64,000 nucleotides of DNA from Paenibacillus senegalensis JC66 (GTDB lineage: Bacteria; Bacillota; Bacilli; Paenibacillales; NBRC-103111), in assembly GCF_000285515.1 (NCBI RefSeq), contig NZ_HE610957.1:1526468-1590467 (forward strand). Direction: 5' to 3'. The position numbers and the translations under genes were made by a program. Positions 46,967 to 56,775 of this stretch are shown in pieces. The notes beneath the pieces are model-generated. The model had not been told where the DNA came from and searched no databases. It saw only the letters and a program-made list of their open reading frames with translations. The stretch's first letter is position 1; each line of letters starts with the position of its first letter.

Positions 46967-48760
46967 CTATTTCGTAAGTTCTAGAAACTGCCTGACATCC
47001 TGTACGGATAAATCCAGAGCCTGCTGCCAAAATTCAGGCTGCCGCAGATCAACCCCCAGATGCTTGTGAGCCAAATCCTCTACGTTCATTCTGCCGGTAT
47101 CTTGAAGCAGGGCAATGTAACGATTCTCAAACGACTTCCCTTCCTGAATCGCTGCTGAATAAATGCCTGCGCTAAACAAATACCCGAAGGTATAAGGAAA
47201 ATTGTAAAATGGAACGCCGGTAATATAAAAATGCAGCTTGGACGCCCAGAAATGAGGATGATAGCTGCCGAGAGCGTTGCAGTACGCTTCCTTCTGCGCA
47301 GTTATCATAAGCTCATTAAGCCGATCAACACTTAGCGGTCCTCTCACCCTTTCTTCGTAAAAGCGGGTTTCGAACAAAAAGCGTGCATGAATGTTCATGA
47401 AGAACGCAACGGACCGCTGAATTTTATCCTCCAGCAAAGCCAGCCTTTCATCAGGCGAAGCAGCCTGCCGCACCGCCGCCTCACTGACAATCATCTCGGC
47501 AAAAGTCGAAGCGGTTTCCGCTACGTTCATCGCGTATTTCTGCGATAAAGCCGGCAGGTCTTTCATTACATGCTGATGAAATCCATGACCAAGCTCGTGG
47601 GCCAAAGTCGAAACATTGTCTGCTGTCCCTGCATAGGTCATAAAGATTCTGGTCTGGCCGCTCGCAGGAAAAGATGAACAGAAGCCGCCGGGTCTTTTGT
47701 TAGCGCGATCCTCCGCTTCAATCCATCTGTTTTCAAAGGCGTGAACAGCAAAGTCGGCCATTTGCGGACTGAACTTGGCAAACTGCTCAACGATCAGGGC
47801 CGCTGCCTCATCATAGCTGTATGTTTTTTGGGTCTTGCTTGAAGGAGCATCCACATCATGCCACTCTAATTGATCTATGGAAAGCCGTTCCGCTTTTCGC
47901 TGAAGATACTCTACGAACGGAGCTTTGTTGCGCTCTATCACATCCCACATCGCCGTTAACGTCTCTTCCGACATCCGGTTAATAGCTAGCGGTTCCTTAT
48001 GGATCGAAGACCATTGTCTATGCTTGTAAACCTGCAGCCGAAAGCCCGCGAGGTGATTAAGGGCGTCTGCACAAAAATCCGCCTTTTCCTGCCAGGCCTC
48101 TTCCCACTTGGCAAACAAGGCTTGACGGCTGTCCCGGTCAGACTGGTGCAGTTTATTGAATGCTTGACCGGCAGAAAGCTCATGCTGCTGGCCGCCTTCC
48201 TCATGAACAATTCGCACTTGACTGACTGCAGTGTCATAGGCCCGGCTCCAGCCGTGATAACCATCCACAGACAGATCCTGAATCAGCGCCTCCAACTGGG
48301 GCGACAGCTTTTCTTTGGCCTGGTTTCTCCGCTCCTCCAAACCGAATGCAATCGGAGCCCATTCCTCCATCGTCAATAGCTCCGTCCAGATTGCATCTGG
48401 AATTTGCAGCAGCCATTGATCCAGTCCGGTAACAGCGGATAGAAATTCGGCTTTTAACGAAGTGACTACGGCACCGAGCTGTACCGCTTTTTTGTCTCTT
48501 TGGTCCTGGGCCGCGAGACATGAAGTAAACGCCGAGCTTTCCGAAAGCATGATCGAAATAGACTGCAAAAGCTCCACCCGTGGGCGCAGGCTTTCCGCTG
48601 CTTCCTCAACTGCTGCCGGTGCTTTCGTCTCAAGGCCAAGCTGGCGAAAGCGCGCAATCTGTTCTTTAATATTGTCCAGATATTGCTTGAATTCAGCAGA
48701 CTCGCTGCCTCCTGTAAACAAAACATCTAGATCCCATGTCGGTTGTAGTGGTGTTTTCAT
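46967..48760 (-). CDS. M3-family oligoendopeptidase (PepF-like)
   Basis: A 597-aa soluble zinc metallopeptidase. The catalytic helix TLAHELGHGFHQH holds HExxH, with a downstream Glu in the TASTFAEMIVSEA segment. The N-terminal helical lid is typical of oligoendopeptidase F. It hydrolyses intracellular oligopeptides; in Bacillus, PepF affects sporulation peptide signalling. ATG 48760 is preferred over the in-frame GTG 12 nt upstream. Confidence 0.94.
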   Translation of the reverse strand: MKTPLQPTWDLDVLFTGGSESAEFKQYLDNIKEQIARFRQLGLETKAPAAVEEAAESLRPRVELLQSISIMLSESSAFTSCLAAQDQRDKKAVQLGAVVTSLKAEFLSAVTGLDQWLLQIPDAIWTELLTMEEWAPIAFGLEERRNQAKEKLSPQLEALIQDLSVDGYHGWSRAYDTAVSQVRIVHEEGGQQHELSAGQAFNKLHQSDRDSRQALFAKWEEAWQEKADFCADALNHLAGFRLQVYKHRQWSSIHKEPLAINRMSEETLTAMWDVIERNKAPFVEYLQRKAERLSIDQLEWHDVDAPSSKTQKTYSYDEAAALIVEQFAKFSPQMADFAVHAFENRWIEAEDRANKRPGGFCSSFPASGQTRIFMTYAGTADNVSTLAHELGHGFHQHVMKDLPALSQKYAMNVAETASTFAEMIVSEAAVRQAASPDERLALLEDKIQRSVAFFMNIHARFLFETRFYEERVRGPLSVDRLNELMITAQKEAYCNALGSYHPHFWASKLHFYITGVPFYNFPYTFGYLFSAGIYSAAIQEGKSFENRYIALLQDTGRMNVEDLAHKHLGVDLRQPEFWQQALDLSVQDVRQFLELTK

Positions 48761-49028
48761 GAAGCACCTCACTTTCAGGATTATGCATTTTGCCTAAATC
48801 GAATTCATCCGCATGCGGCAGCCAGATATAGACAAAGAAAAACTGTTTTGATCTATACCTCGATTCCTTAACACTTAGCTGGGATTTATGCAAAATGCTG
48901 GATTAATAACTACTTCTATTAAAACATAAATAACCGGTTTGGCTAACCCCCCGTTTCCTCATATCCGTTTGCCATCCTTTCCAGGGAAGCCTATAATGAA
49001 AGAAATAAATGAAAATGCGGGTGATCCA

Positions 49029-49226
49029 ATGAAACCACTGCAAATATCAGCTGAAACCGCCATTAAATTATCGGAAAAGCTTAACGTCCCAATCGAGAAT
49101 CTCATGCACATGCCCCAGCATATTCTAATGCAAAAGCTTGCAGAGCTGGCACAACAGGAAAAAGAAGCCGGACACCCGAGCAGCAGCATGGAACAACCTA
49201 AAGATTCCGGAGAGAACCGCGGATGA
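49029..49226 (+). CDS. yycC: YycC-family protein
   Basis: 65 aa: KPLQISAETAIKLSEKLNVP and ENLMHMPQHILMQKLAELAQ are nearly diagnostic of the Bacillales YycC family, whose function is unknown. ATG 49029 is chosen because it aligns with the family start. The following gene overlaps by 4 nt. Confidence 0.88.
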   Translation: MKPLQISAETAIKLSEKLNVPIENLMHMPQHILMQKLAELAQQEKEAGHPSSSMEQPKDSGENRG

Positions 49227-49462
49227 TCCCCTTCTCCCACACCTGGCCCTATGAAAGTATTGGCGATGACCTGTATGTACAGGATTGCCCATTTTGTGAA
49301 GCGAGCCATGTTTTGCTGCCCCTCAAGAAAAAACATTTATCTCATGTAAATACAGGAGAAAAGAAGCTTCTTGTATTCCCCTGCTGCTTTAATAAGGTCA
49401 GCATAATAGAAGCAGATGGCGATTATTTGCTTGCAGACCGGCCTTTGCGCAAGTTCACCTGA
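49223..49462 (+). CDS. Conserved small zinc-binding-like protein, 79 aa
   Basis: DDLYVQDCPFCEASHVLLPL with a CxxC motif, and a second Cys pair (FPCCFNKVSI). Overlaps yycC (ATGA), so the two are co-translated. No function known; the Cys arrangement suggests a metal site. Confidence 0.75.
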   Translation: MIPFSHTWPYESIGDDLYVQDCPFCEASHVLLPLKKKHLSHVNTGEKKLLVFPCCFNKVSIIEADGDYLLADRPLRKFT

Positions 49463-49485
49463 TTGATAGCATTTATCCATAAAAA

Positions 49486-49520
49486 AAGAGTGCGAATCCT
49501 GTACGGAAACTCGCACTCTT
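49486..49520. terminator. Bidirectional terminator
   Basis: AAGAGTGCGA / TCGCACTCTT stem with A-run before and T-rich sequence after; serves the yycC operon and the convergent globin gene. Confidence 0.9.
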
Positions 49521-49529
49521 ATTCTTGTC

Positions 49530-49916
49530 CTATGGCTGGTTCACAAAGTGGTACGCCGGGCCCTTCAACCGTTCCAGAATCACCTTCCGCAGCTCCGGAT
49601 CCTCCACTTCTTGCTCCAACGCTTCCCGCATACAGCCCAGCCAAGCATTAGCCCGTTCGGGTGTGATCGGAAACGGCATATGTCTTGCTCTCATCATCGG
49701 ATGGCCGAATGCATCGGAATATAGGGAAGGCCCGCCAAAAAACTGGGAAAGAAACATATACTGCTTCTCCATAACAGGCTCTATATCTTCTGGGAACAAG
49801 GGAGCAAGCAATTCATTTTGCTGAACCTTCGGGTAGAAAGCTTCCACCAAACGGCGTACCGCTTCAGCTCCGCCCATCGCCTCGTAAATCGTACCTGGCT
49901 CGGATGATCTCATCAT
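49530..49916 (-). CDS. yjbI: Truncated haemoglobin, group II (YjbI-like)
   Basis: A 128-aa 2/2 globin: TIYEAMGGAEAVRRLVEAFY, KQYMFLSQFFGGPSLYSDAF, and the proximal-His region GHPMMRARHMPFPITPERAN, with a Trp at ANAWLGCM (group II signature). Binds oxygen or protects from peroxide or NO. Two adjacent ATGs are possible starts; AAGGAG lies just upstream. Confidence 0.92.
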   Translation of the reverse strand: MMRSSEPGTIYEAMGGAEAVRRLVEAFYPKVQQNELLAPLFPEDIEPVMEKQYMFLSQFFGGPSLYSDAFGHPMMRARHMPFPITPERANAWLGCMREALEQEVEDPELRKVILERLKGPAYHFVNQP

Positions 49917-49931
49917 TAAGCAAGCTCCTTA

Positions 49932-50027
49932 TCAGCAATCCGCATCATCTTCAGCGGAGTTCATCAGATGTTCTTTAATAACATAAACAAATGCACATAC
50001 GAGTAGAGCGGTTATTATGATGCCCAT
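49932..50027 (-). CDS. Single-pass membrane peptide upstream of the globin gene, 31 aa
   Basis: MGIIITALLVCAFVYVIKEH and an acidic end (SAEDDADC). GGGGGGAG lies 6 nt before ATG; it is followed after 13 nt by the globin gene, probably in one transcript. Unknown function. Confidence 0.6.
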   Translation of the reverse strand: MGIIITALLVCAFVYVIKEHLMNSAEDDADC

Positions 50028-50177
50028 CCTCGCTCCCCCCCTGACATTTGATATAGTCCTATTGTATCATAACCGCTTTTAGAGATCAGCACCCATTTGC
50101 AAGGAATGGAAGTCCTATTTTCACATATATTGATGTTAGCAGGGACAATCTCCTGACTACGCAGGAGGTACGCATAT

Positions 50178-51389
50178 ATGCCTAGGCTACGTTCAATAAA
50201 AATTTACTTGCTGGCTTTTTCCGCTCTAACTCTTACCCTTTTGCTCTTGCTTTTTCCGGCTGCCGCTATGGAAGCTTCGCTTAGAGGAATTGCGATTTGG
50301 TGGGAAATTCTCTTTCCCACACTCCTACCTTTTATCATCGTATCGGAGATCATGCTTGGTTTCGGGTTGGTGCATTTTATGGGGGCTTTGTTTGATCCGA
50401 TAATGAGACCTTTATTTCGAATACCGGGCATTGGCGGGTTCGTCATGGCTATGGGTTTTGCCTCCGGCTATCCGGTGGGGGCCCGGCTGACCAGCCAGCT
50501 GTGGGAACAGAAGCTCGTTACTCGGGAAGAAGGTGAAAGGCTTGTTGCCTTCACCACCAGCTCTGATCCCATTTTTTTAATCGGCGCCGTCTCTGTTGGC
50601 TTTTTTCACAGTACGCAGCTGGCTGTCATTCTCGCAACAGCTCATTATGGCGGTGCTTTACTTGTCGGCTTGATGATGAGATTCCACAGCAAAAATTCCA
50701 CTCCATCACCTAAATCTGCATCCGCCTCAGCTGCCTCGCCTTTGATCCTGCGGGCGTTTCAAGCCATGCATGAAGCACGATTAAAAGATGGAAGAACAAT
50801 TGGCCAGCTGCTTCGCGATGCAGTCACCTCTTCATTGCATATGATTTTTGTTATCGGCGGTCTAGTCGTATTTTTTTCGGTCGTGATGGAGCTTTTCCGG
50901 CAGGCTTATCTGCTGCAATGGTTAGAGCAATTGGCTGGTGGCTTCTTCGCGCTTTTGTCCATTCCTGCTCCCTTGACCGATTCCATAGTCAATGGCTTGT
51001 TTGAGGTCACTTTAGGGGCCAAAGCGGCAGCCGAAGCCTCTGCTCAGACTCCGCTAATGTACAAAGCCATGCTGGCAGCCATTGTCCTTTCATGGGGCGG
51101 ACTGTCTGTACACGGTCAGATCGTCAGCTTGCTGTACAGAACAAATATCCGTTACACTCCATTCCTGCTGGCGAGAGTGGCCCACAGTTTGTTCGCCGCG
51201 ATGCTCGTAGTTGTATTGTGGAAGCCGCTAACTATCGCCACAGAAGTCTGGCTCCCTTTCTCAGCACCCAACTATTCCTTTGACTGGCTGAACAGCTTGC
51301 AAGGAAATATGAAAGCTTTTATTCTGCTCATCCTGATCCTGTTGGCCGGGTCTTTCCTAGCGAAGCTGCTTCGGTTTAAGTCTAAGTAA
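50178..51389 (+). CDS. ylbJ: Sporulation integral membrane protein YlbJ
   Basis: 403 aa with about eight transmembrane helices and the Gate-like pattern LPFIIVSEIMLGFGLVHFMG, GFASGYPVGARLTSQLWEQK, TTSSDPIFLIGAVSVGFFHS characteristic of YlbJ. In Bacillus it is a sigma-E-regulated sporulation protein of the mother cell. AGGAGG precedes ATG. No other sporulation gene is directly adjacent. Confidence 0.93.
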   Translation: MPRLRSIKIYLLAFSALTLTLLLLLFPAAAMEASLRGIAIWWEILFPTLLPFIIVSEIMLGFGLVHFMGALFDPIMRPLFRIPGIGGFVMAMGFASGYPVGARLTSQLWEQKLVTREEGERLVAFTTSSDPIFLIGAVSVGFFHSTQLAVILATAHYGGALLVGLMMRFHSKNSTPSPKSASASAASPLILRAFQAMHEARLKDGRTIGQLLRDAVTSSLHMIFVIGGLVVFFSVVMELFRQAYLLQWLEQLAGGFFALLSIPAPLTDSIVNGLFEVTLGAKAAAEASAQTPLMYKAMLAAIVLSWGGLSVHGQIVSLLYRTNIRYTPFLLARVAHSLFAAMLVVVLWKPLTIATEVWLPFSAPNYSFDWLNSLQGNMKAFILLILILLAGSFLAKLLRFKSK

Positions 51390-51646
51390 ATAACGGAATC
51401 CCATTTCCCCTAGCAAGGCGCTAGTTTCCCAAGTTGTGTTCTCTAGTCTTATTAGGTATGATGAGAACAGATAAGAAAGCTTCTAACGAAGCCCATTCGA
51501 AGATGATAACCCGGTATTAGCGGTAACTTTTCATGCCAATCAGAAAGCGGGTTTCGATATTGACACTTATACTTTCTGATGTGCTAAACAATCTCCTGCT
51601 GCAGGAGCTTATACATAAGGGTTTGCAACGATTAGGGGGATGACCG
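51390..51646. other. 257-bp intergenic region upstream of NAD kinase
   Basis: Contains short inverted repeats (CTAGCAAGGCGCTAG near 51410; a CTCCTGCTGCAGGAG palindrome near 51593-51607) and no gene. The palindrome lies about 40 bases before the kinase start. No riboswitch is recognised. Confidence 0.4.
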
Positions 51647-52459
51647 TTGAATTATTTTGTAGTAGACCGTGGGGACGACATTTCTCTCAGATTAACTGAA
51701 CAATTTCATCAATTAGCCAAAGGTTATGGTATGGTTCTGGATGGTACAAAGCCTGACATTGTACTCTCGATTGGCGGAGACGGGACGATGCTTCACGCCT
51801 TCCACCGTTTCCGGCACTTGCTGGAGCATACGGCATTCGTAGGGATTCACACCGGCCGCTTGGGCTTCTACGCGGACTGGACTCCCGACGAGCTAGAGGA
51901 ATTGGCTCAGCTTATGTATCATCAAACGACAGAAAGCCGCATGCAGATAGTTGAATATCCGCTTGTGGAGATCACCTTTACAACTGCGGAAGGAATGGAA
52001 AGCTACCTTGCGCTCAACGAGTTCACGTTAAGAGGCATCGCAGAAACGATGGTCGCCCAATTAAATATAAATGACGAGATGTTTGAAATGTTTCGCGGTG
52101 ATGGCATCTGCATTTCTACCCCATCGGGGAGTACCGCCTACAATAAAGCACTCAATGGGGCCCTCATTCACCCCTCGCTTGAGGCTCTTCAAATAGCGGA
52201 AATCGCATCGATTAACAATCGCGTATTCCGTACGCTTGGCTCGCCGATGATTTTGCCGAAGCATCACAGCTGCGATATATACCCGCAGACCAAGAAAAAA
52301 GTGCTGTTATCCGTAGACCATCTCTATTTGCAGCGGGATGATGTCCTTTCCATTCGCTGCAAGGTGAGCCCTGACCAAAAAGTAAAATTCGCACGATTTC
52401 GTCCATTTCCGTTCTGGAGCCGGGTACAAAAAGCGTTTATTGGGATGGACTACAAGTAG
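51647..52459 (+). CDS. nadK: NAD kinase
   Basis: 270 aa: the ATP-binding loop VLSIGGDGTMLHAFHRF, VGIHTGRLGFYADW, NEFTLRG, and ICISTPSGSTAYNKALNGAL define the NAD kinase fold. It makes NADP from NAD. TTG start with GGGGG upstream. Monocistronic with terminator. Typical Firmicutes length. Confidence 0.96.
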   Translation: MNYFVVDRGDDISLRLTEQFHQLAKGYGMVLDGTKPDIVLSIGGDGTMLHAFHRFRHLLEHTAFVGIHTGRLGFYADWTPDELEELAQLMYHQTTESRMQIVEYPLVEITFTTAEGMESYLALNEFTLRGIAETMVAQLNINDEMFEMFRGDGICISTPSGSTAYNKALNGALIHPSLEALQIAEIASINNRVFRTLGSPMILPKHHSCDIYPQTKKKVLLSVDHLYLQRDDVLSIRCKVSPDQKVKFARFRPFPFWSRVQKAFIGMDYK

Positions 52460-52593
52460 ATAGCAGAGGATTAAAACAACTGGCCTCCTCTCATTCATCG
52501 CACTGGACAGTACATGTTTTACTTTATGCATGCTCATCGAACAGGGCTGTCCGCCAAGGCGGCAGTTCCTTCAGCCCGATATCCAAAAAAAGC

Positions 52594-52636
52594 AAACCCC
52601 AAGAACGCGGTTATATCAACGTTCCTGGGGTTTTCC
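52594..52636 (+). terminator. Terminator downstream of NAD kinase
   Basis: AACCCCaAGAACG / CGTTCctGGGGTT stem followed by TTCCTTTC; also lies about 90 bases from the convergent yutD end. Confidence 0.8.
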
Positions 52637-52724
52637 TTTCGCTGCAATTGGCTAAAAATGGCTTTCTGGACAGACTCATTGCTTTGTCCGCATTTTACGC
52701 CAACAAGGAGGGCAGATGCACTCC

Positions 52725-53030
52725 TTATCTTTCTGCTGCCGCTGAATTGCGCTGCTGCTTAGGCTGCTTCTCAAGCACGAAGTACGCACAACCAAAATTA
52801 CAGTACTCGTTAATGTAATCTTCGAGTCCGACTATGGAGCTATCCTTATTTGCCTTCGGATGAGAATCGCGATAAAAGCCCCGCAGCCGCAGCTGGCTAT
52901 AGCCCCAGTCGCCAACAATATAATCGTACCGGTCCAGCACCTCGCTGTAACGGCTTTTGAAGGCTTCCCAATTCCACCCGTTGCGGTTATCCTTCAGCAA
53001 TTCATAAGTATTGCCGCCTATCTGTATCAT
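52725..53030 (-). CDS. yutD: YutD-family protein (DUF1027)
   Basis: 101 aa: IGGNTYELLKDNRNGWNWEA, RYSEVLDRYDYIVGDWGYSQ, LRLRGFY, and INEYCNFGCAYFVLEK match YutD. Function unknown. ATG 53030 follows GGAGGAG; upstream frame rejected. It lies next to lipA as in Bacillus. Confidence 0.92.
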   Translation of the reverse strand: MIQIGGNTYELLKDNRNGWNWEAFKSRYSEVLDRYDYIVGDWGYSQLRLRGFYRDSHPKANKDSSIVGLEDYINEYCNFGCAYFVLEKQPKQQRNSAAAER

Positions 53031-53121
53031 AATCTGACTGTCTCCTCCTCGCCTTCCCCAGTCGAACAACAAGACGCTTTAGCAACAAATCCAAGCGCTC
53101 TCTGTACGATCTATAACATCT

Positions 53122-53991
53122 TTATTTAGCGGCGGACTTCACTTGCTCATGCGCATGATAAGAGCTTCGTACGAGAGGTCCCGACTCCACGTGACGAAAA
53201 CCAAGCTTCAAGCCCTCATCCTTCAGCATAGCGAATTGTTCCGGGGTATAAAAATGCGCTACGCTCAAATGCTTCTTAGTTGGCTGTAAATATTGTCCGA
53301 TCGTAACGATATCGACACCGACTTTACGCAAGTCCTGCAGCGTGGCGAGAATTTCATCCCATGTCTCGCCTACACCAATCATAATACTTGATTTAGTTGG
53401 GATTTGCGGTGCAAGCTCCTTGGAGCGCTTTAACAAAGCCAATGTCCGGCTGTATTTAGCCTTGGAACGAACTTTATCGGAAAGACGCTCTACCGTCTCA
53501 ATATTGTGGTTCAGAATATCCGGCTTGGCGTCAAGCACCTTCTGCAGTGCCAGTTCATTGCCCATGAAGTCGGGAATCAGCACTTCTACCCCACAGAGCG
53601 GAAGCCGGGAGCGGACCGCATGAATAGAAGCGGCAAAAATTGCAGCTCCTCCATCAACCAAGTCATCTCTGGCAACAGATGTGATAACGCAGTGCTTAAG
53701 GCCCATCTGTTCAGCGGCCTCCGCCACCCTCTCCGGCTCCTGCCAATCCAGTTCAGTGGGCATCCCTGAGTTAACCGCACAGAAACGGCAAGCACGGGTA
53801 CAGGTATCACCAAGAATCATAAAGGTGGCCGTGCGGTTCGCCCAGCATTCGTAAATATTCGGACACTTGGCCTCCTCACAAACGGTATGTAACGTTTTAG
53901 AGCGCATCATGCTTTTAATTTCTTTATAATTATCATCCGTGTTTAATTTCGTTTTGAGCCACTCTGGCTTTCTTTGCATTTCCGTAGCCAT
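53122..53991 (-). CDS. lipA: Lipoyl synthase
   Basis: 289 aa: auxiliary cluster cysteines in [13 protein letters not shown], radical-SAM motif [15 protein letters not shown], and the C-terminal RSSY with the serine that binds the auxiliary [4Fe-4S]. It inserts two sulphurs into the octanoyl domain to make lipoate. Conserved lipA-yutD-lytH-yunB neighbourhood, here interrupted by the lar genes. Confidence 0.97.
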   Translation of the reverse strand: MATEMQRKPEWLKTKLNTDDNYKEIKSMMRSKTLHTVCEEAKCPNIYECWANRTATFMILGDTCTRACRFCAVNSGMPTELDWQEPERVAEAAEQMGLKHCVITSVARDDLVDGGAAIFAASIHAVRSRLPLCGVEVLIPDFMGNELALQKVLDAKPDILNHNIETVERLSDKVRSKAKYSRTLALLKRSKELAPQIPTKSSIMIGVGETWDEILATLQDLRKVGVDIVTIGQYLQPTKKHLSVAHFYTPEQFAMLKDEGLKLGFRHVESGPLVRSSYHAHEQVKSAAK

Positions 53992-54046
53992 TTAAATCTC
54001 CCCACTTTCTCTATTTGGACTGGCTGACTAAACTCTTTAGTATAGT

Positions 54047-54052
54047 ATTATA
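54047..54052 (-). promoter_or_regulatory. Extended -10 element of the lipA promoter
   Basis: On the minus strand TGG-TATAAT lies 56 bases upstream of the lipA start; no clear -35. Confidence 0.5.
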
Positions 54053-54223
54053 CCATGACGGCAGCAGCATTCCACAATGAATCTGCATTCAGCCTATATC
54101 CAGACATTCGGCCAGAGGATACTCATAGATAACGGAAATATGATAAAATCAAGTTATCTAGAAGCTTTTATGCTAACGGAATGAACCAGATTGCAAAATG
54201 CTTACATAGAAAAGAGCGTGAAT

Positions 54224-55000
54224 ATGAACGAGTTGGAAGCCTTGTTGCAGAAAGTCAAAAATGGCGATATGGAAATCGACCAGGCCGCGGCGCAGATCAC
54301 CAAGCATTTGCAGGATCAGTCAGTGGCTGATCTCGGCTTTGCCCAGATTGATACCGAGCGGGAACAACGCGTTGGTTTCCCTGAAGTTGTATTTGGCGAA
54401 GGAAAAACACCCGAACAAATTATCCTGATTATGCAGCGGATGATGCAGAATTCCGATAGAATTCTCGCTACACGGATTGATCCGAACAAAGCCGACCTCA
54501 TTTTGGCCGAGCTTCCTCAAGTCACTTATCATCCCACTGCCAGAGCGATAACTTGGTTCAAGCGCCCCTTGCTCAAGGTCCATGACGGATATATTGCCGT
54601 AGTTTGCGCCGGAACTTCTGATATGCCGGTAGCCGAGGAAGCGGCGATTACTGCGGAAGTGATGGGCAATCATGTGGAGCGGATTTACGATGTTGGCGTA
54701 GCAGGCATCCATCGCCTGTTCCGCAGATTGGACGTCATCCGTAAAGCCAATGCGATCGTTGTGGCAGCCGGAATGGAAGGGGCCCTTACAAGCGTCATTG
54801 GCGGGCTGGTGTCCAAGCCTGTTATCGCTGTCCCGACCAGTATAGGATATGGGGCGAGTTTTCAAGGCATGTCCGCGCTATTGACCATGCTGAATTCCTG
54901 TGCGCCGGGAATTAGTGTTGTCAATATTGACAACGGCTTCGGTGCGGGATATTACGCAGGACTGATAAACTATAATTTATCCAAAAAGGAGCAATCCTAA
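54224..55000 (+). CDS. larB: LarB, pyridinium carboxylase of nickel-pincer cofactor biosynthesis
   Basis: 258 aa of the AIR-carboxylase-like fold: the glycine-rich segments [40 protein letters not shown] and [12 protein letters not shown] bind the nucleotide. LarB carboxylates and hydrolyses NaAD as the first step to the nickel-pincer nucleotide used by lactate racemase LarA. It directly abuts larC1. ATG 54224 has only a weak site. larA and larE are absent from the window. Confidence 0.94.
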   Translation: MNELEALLQKVKNGDMEIDQAAAQITKHLQDQSVADLGFAQIDTEREQRVGFPEVVFGEGKTPEQIILIMQRMMQNSDRILATRIDPNKADLILAELPQVTYHPTARAITWFKRPLLKVHDGYIAVVCAGTSDMPVAEEAAITAEVMGNHVERIYDVGVAGIHRLFRRLDVIRKANAIVVAAGMEGALTSVIGGLVSKPVIAVPTSIGYGASFQGMSALLTMLNSCAPGISVVNIDNGFGAGYYAGLINYNLSKKEQS

Positions 55001-55888
55001 ATGAACATTGCTTATTTTGATTGTTTTTCCGGAATTAGCGGGGACATGTCCCTAGCTGCTTTAGTAGATGCCGGGGCAGACCGGGAATATATAGAGCGAG
55101 AGCTTGGCAAGCTGCAAATTGAACCTTTTCAACTGGAATGGGTAAAGGTGATCAAGTGCGGAGTGTCCGCTTTGAAGCTGAACGTAATCGAGGATAAAGA
55201 GACACCTCCAGCGCACCATCGTCATTATTCCGAGATCGTTAAGTTCATCAAAGAAGCTCAATTCAGTCCAAGAGTGACCGATTACAGTCTTAAAATTTTT
55301 GAACAAATTGCTATTGCAGAGGGCAAAATTCATAATTTACCTGTAGAAAAAGTCCACTTCCATGAAGTCGGCGCTATCGACTCGATCGTTGATGTAGTCG
55401 GTGTCGCACTGGCACTGGACTCCCTCAACATCGATGAGATTATCTCAGCACCGGTACCGCTAGGCTATGGAAAAATCCGTTGTGACCACGGTATTTATCC
55501 TGTTCCCGCTCCCGCTACTCTGGAGATGATGAAAGGCATCCCGCTTGCTGACAGCAAACTGAATATGGAGATGACTACTCCTACAGGCGCAGGCATTATA
55601 TCCGGTCTCGCCTCTTCCTTCTCTCCCGGAGTGCCGAGGATGACGGTGAGAGCCATCGGCTACGGAGCCGGCACAAAGGATCTGCCTTCCCAGCCCAATG
55701 TGCTGCGTGTCATTATTGGAGAAGCCGAGGAGCTTCCTTTAGCTGTGAACAATAAGCATGAGCATGGGCATGGACACGCACACCACGAGCATGAGCACGG
55801 GCATGGGCATGGACACAGCCATCACCACGACCACGAGCACGGGCATACACACGCACACCACCACGAGCATGAGCATGACGGAAAGTAG
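55001..55888 (+). CDS. larC: LarC1, N-terminal half of the nickel insertase, with His-rich tail
   Basis: 295 aa: MNIAYFDCFSGISGDMSLAA, VHFHEVGAIDSIVDVVGVAL, PVPAPATLEMMKGIP, and EMTTPTGAGIISGLASSF form the LarC N-terminal domain. The last 45 residues alternate His with Gly/Glu/Asp (HEHGHGHAHHEHEHGHG...), a metal-storage-like tail. In Lactobacillus, LarC is completed by frameshifting into LarC2. Here the second half is a separate gene on the opposite strand (57632-58123), so fusion is impossible. Confidence 0.95.
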   Translation: MNIAYFDCFSGISGDMSLAALVDAGADREYIERELGKLQIEPFQLEWVKVIKCGVSALKLNVIEDKETPPAHHRHYSEIVKFIKEAQFSPRVTDYSLKIFEQIAIAEGKIHNLPVEKVHFHEVGAIDSIVDVVGVALALDSLNIDEIISAPVPLGYGKIRCDHGIYPVPAPATLEMMKGIPLADSKLNMEMTTPTGAGIISGLASSFSPGVPRMTVRAIGYGAGTKDLPSQPNVLRVIIGEAEELPLAVNNKHEHGHGHAHHEHEHGHGHGHSHHHDHEHGHTHAHHHEHEHDGK

Positions 55889-56159
55889 TAATTAATGTAG
55901 CTTCCAGCTCAGTATCCGCCATGAAACCGGTGCGTACCGTACCGTTCAAAGCAAAAGCGCTCAGCATATAGAATTTAGTCTAACAAGTTCGTAAACACTA
56001 TCGGTAAAAACGGGCATATCGGTAGGATTGCCTCCCTCAGCGGCGGAATGGCTGCGATAAGAGCGAGAGAGGCGAAATTTTCTTAGGTCAGCAAGCTAAT
56101 CGCTGTCATCGTCTTTTCATTACATAGTGTCGGATCGACGAACAGGTGCAACATACGTG
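55889..56159. other. Intergenic stretch after larC1
   Basis: No gene or RNA element recognised; the annotated frames here are fragments without ribosome binding sites. Confidence 0.4.
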
Positions 56160-56620
56160 AGGCTTTGTGAGCATTTTGTGAGCGCTTTGTGAGACGTTTT
56201 TGCGAGAAGCTTTTGCATGCGAAGTGCTTTGTGCGAGGCTTTGTGAGGCGTTTTTACGTGAAGTTTTTGCATGCGAAGCGCTTTGCGGGACGCCTGGGAG
56301 CGCTTTGTGAGACTTTCAGCGCTAACGCTCGTCCTTGCTCTTATTTGCCTAAAAAAGCAGGCTTTTTATTTCTAACGCTCATCCTCGATCTTATTTGTGA
56401 CAGAAAGTCCAGAAAACCGCGATCTGAAGCAAAATAAGGACGAGGGCAAGCGTTACAATTTTTCTCCCCCTGATTTTGTTCAAATAAGGACCACTGCGAG
56501 CGTTAAAATTGAAACAGTGCTAATCGGGGGCAGAACTAGTGTACAGAGGTAGCATATACAGAACTAGCCTACAAAGCTAGCATATACAGAACTAGCGTGC
56601 AAACCTGGCTGCAAACGCCA
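56160..56620. repeat. Complex repeat field between larC1 and the amidohydrolase
   Basis: Three repeat types are visible. (a) 56165-56300: degenerate units of GAGGCTTTGTGAG, GCGCTTTG and TTTTGCATGCGAAG. (b) 56325-56500: AACGCTCGTCCTTGCTCTTA and AACGCTCATCCTCGATCTTA in direct order, with two inverted versions (AATAAGGACGAGGGCAAGCG; AATAAGGACCACTGCGAGCG). (c) 56530-56600: tandem CATATACAGAACTAGC. The frame at 56189-56437 is a by-product of the repeat. Confidence 0.8.
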
Positions 56621-56775
56621 TTCTGCTACCGCCCAACCGTCATCCGCTGCCCCCATCAAGTAACTGTAATTTTGCGTAACTATCCATCAACGGCAATCTC
56701 AAAACTCCATTCTACAGTGAGACCCTGCAAAAATTAGCACATATTGTACACGACCAACCTCTGCAAAGAGAATAA

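Noticed and set aside
55713-55967. Minus-strand frame opposite the LarC1 His tail
   Set aside because: Antisense of His codons gives alternating Ala/Arg/Val; the LarC1 frame is continuous with its conserved domain.
56189-56437. 82-codon frame in the repeat field
   Set aside because: Encodes only the tandem repeat (RRFCEKLLHAK units) and lacks a start site.
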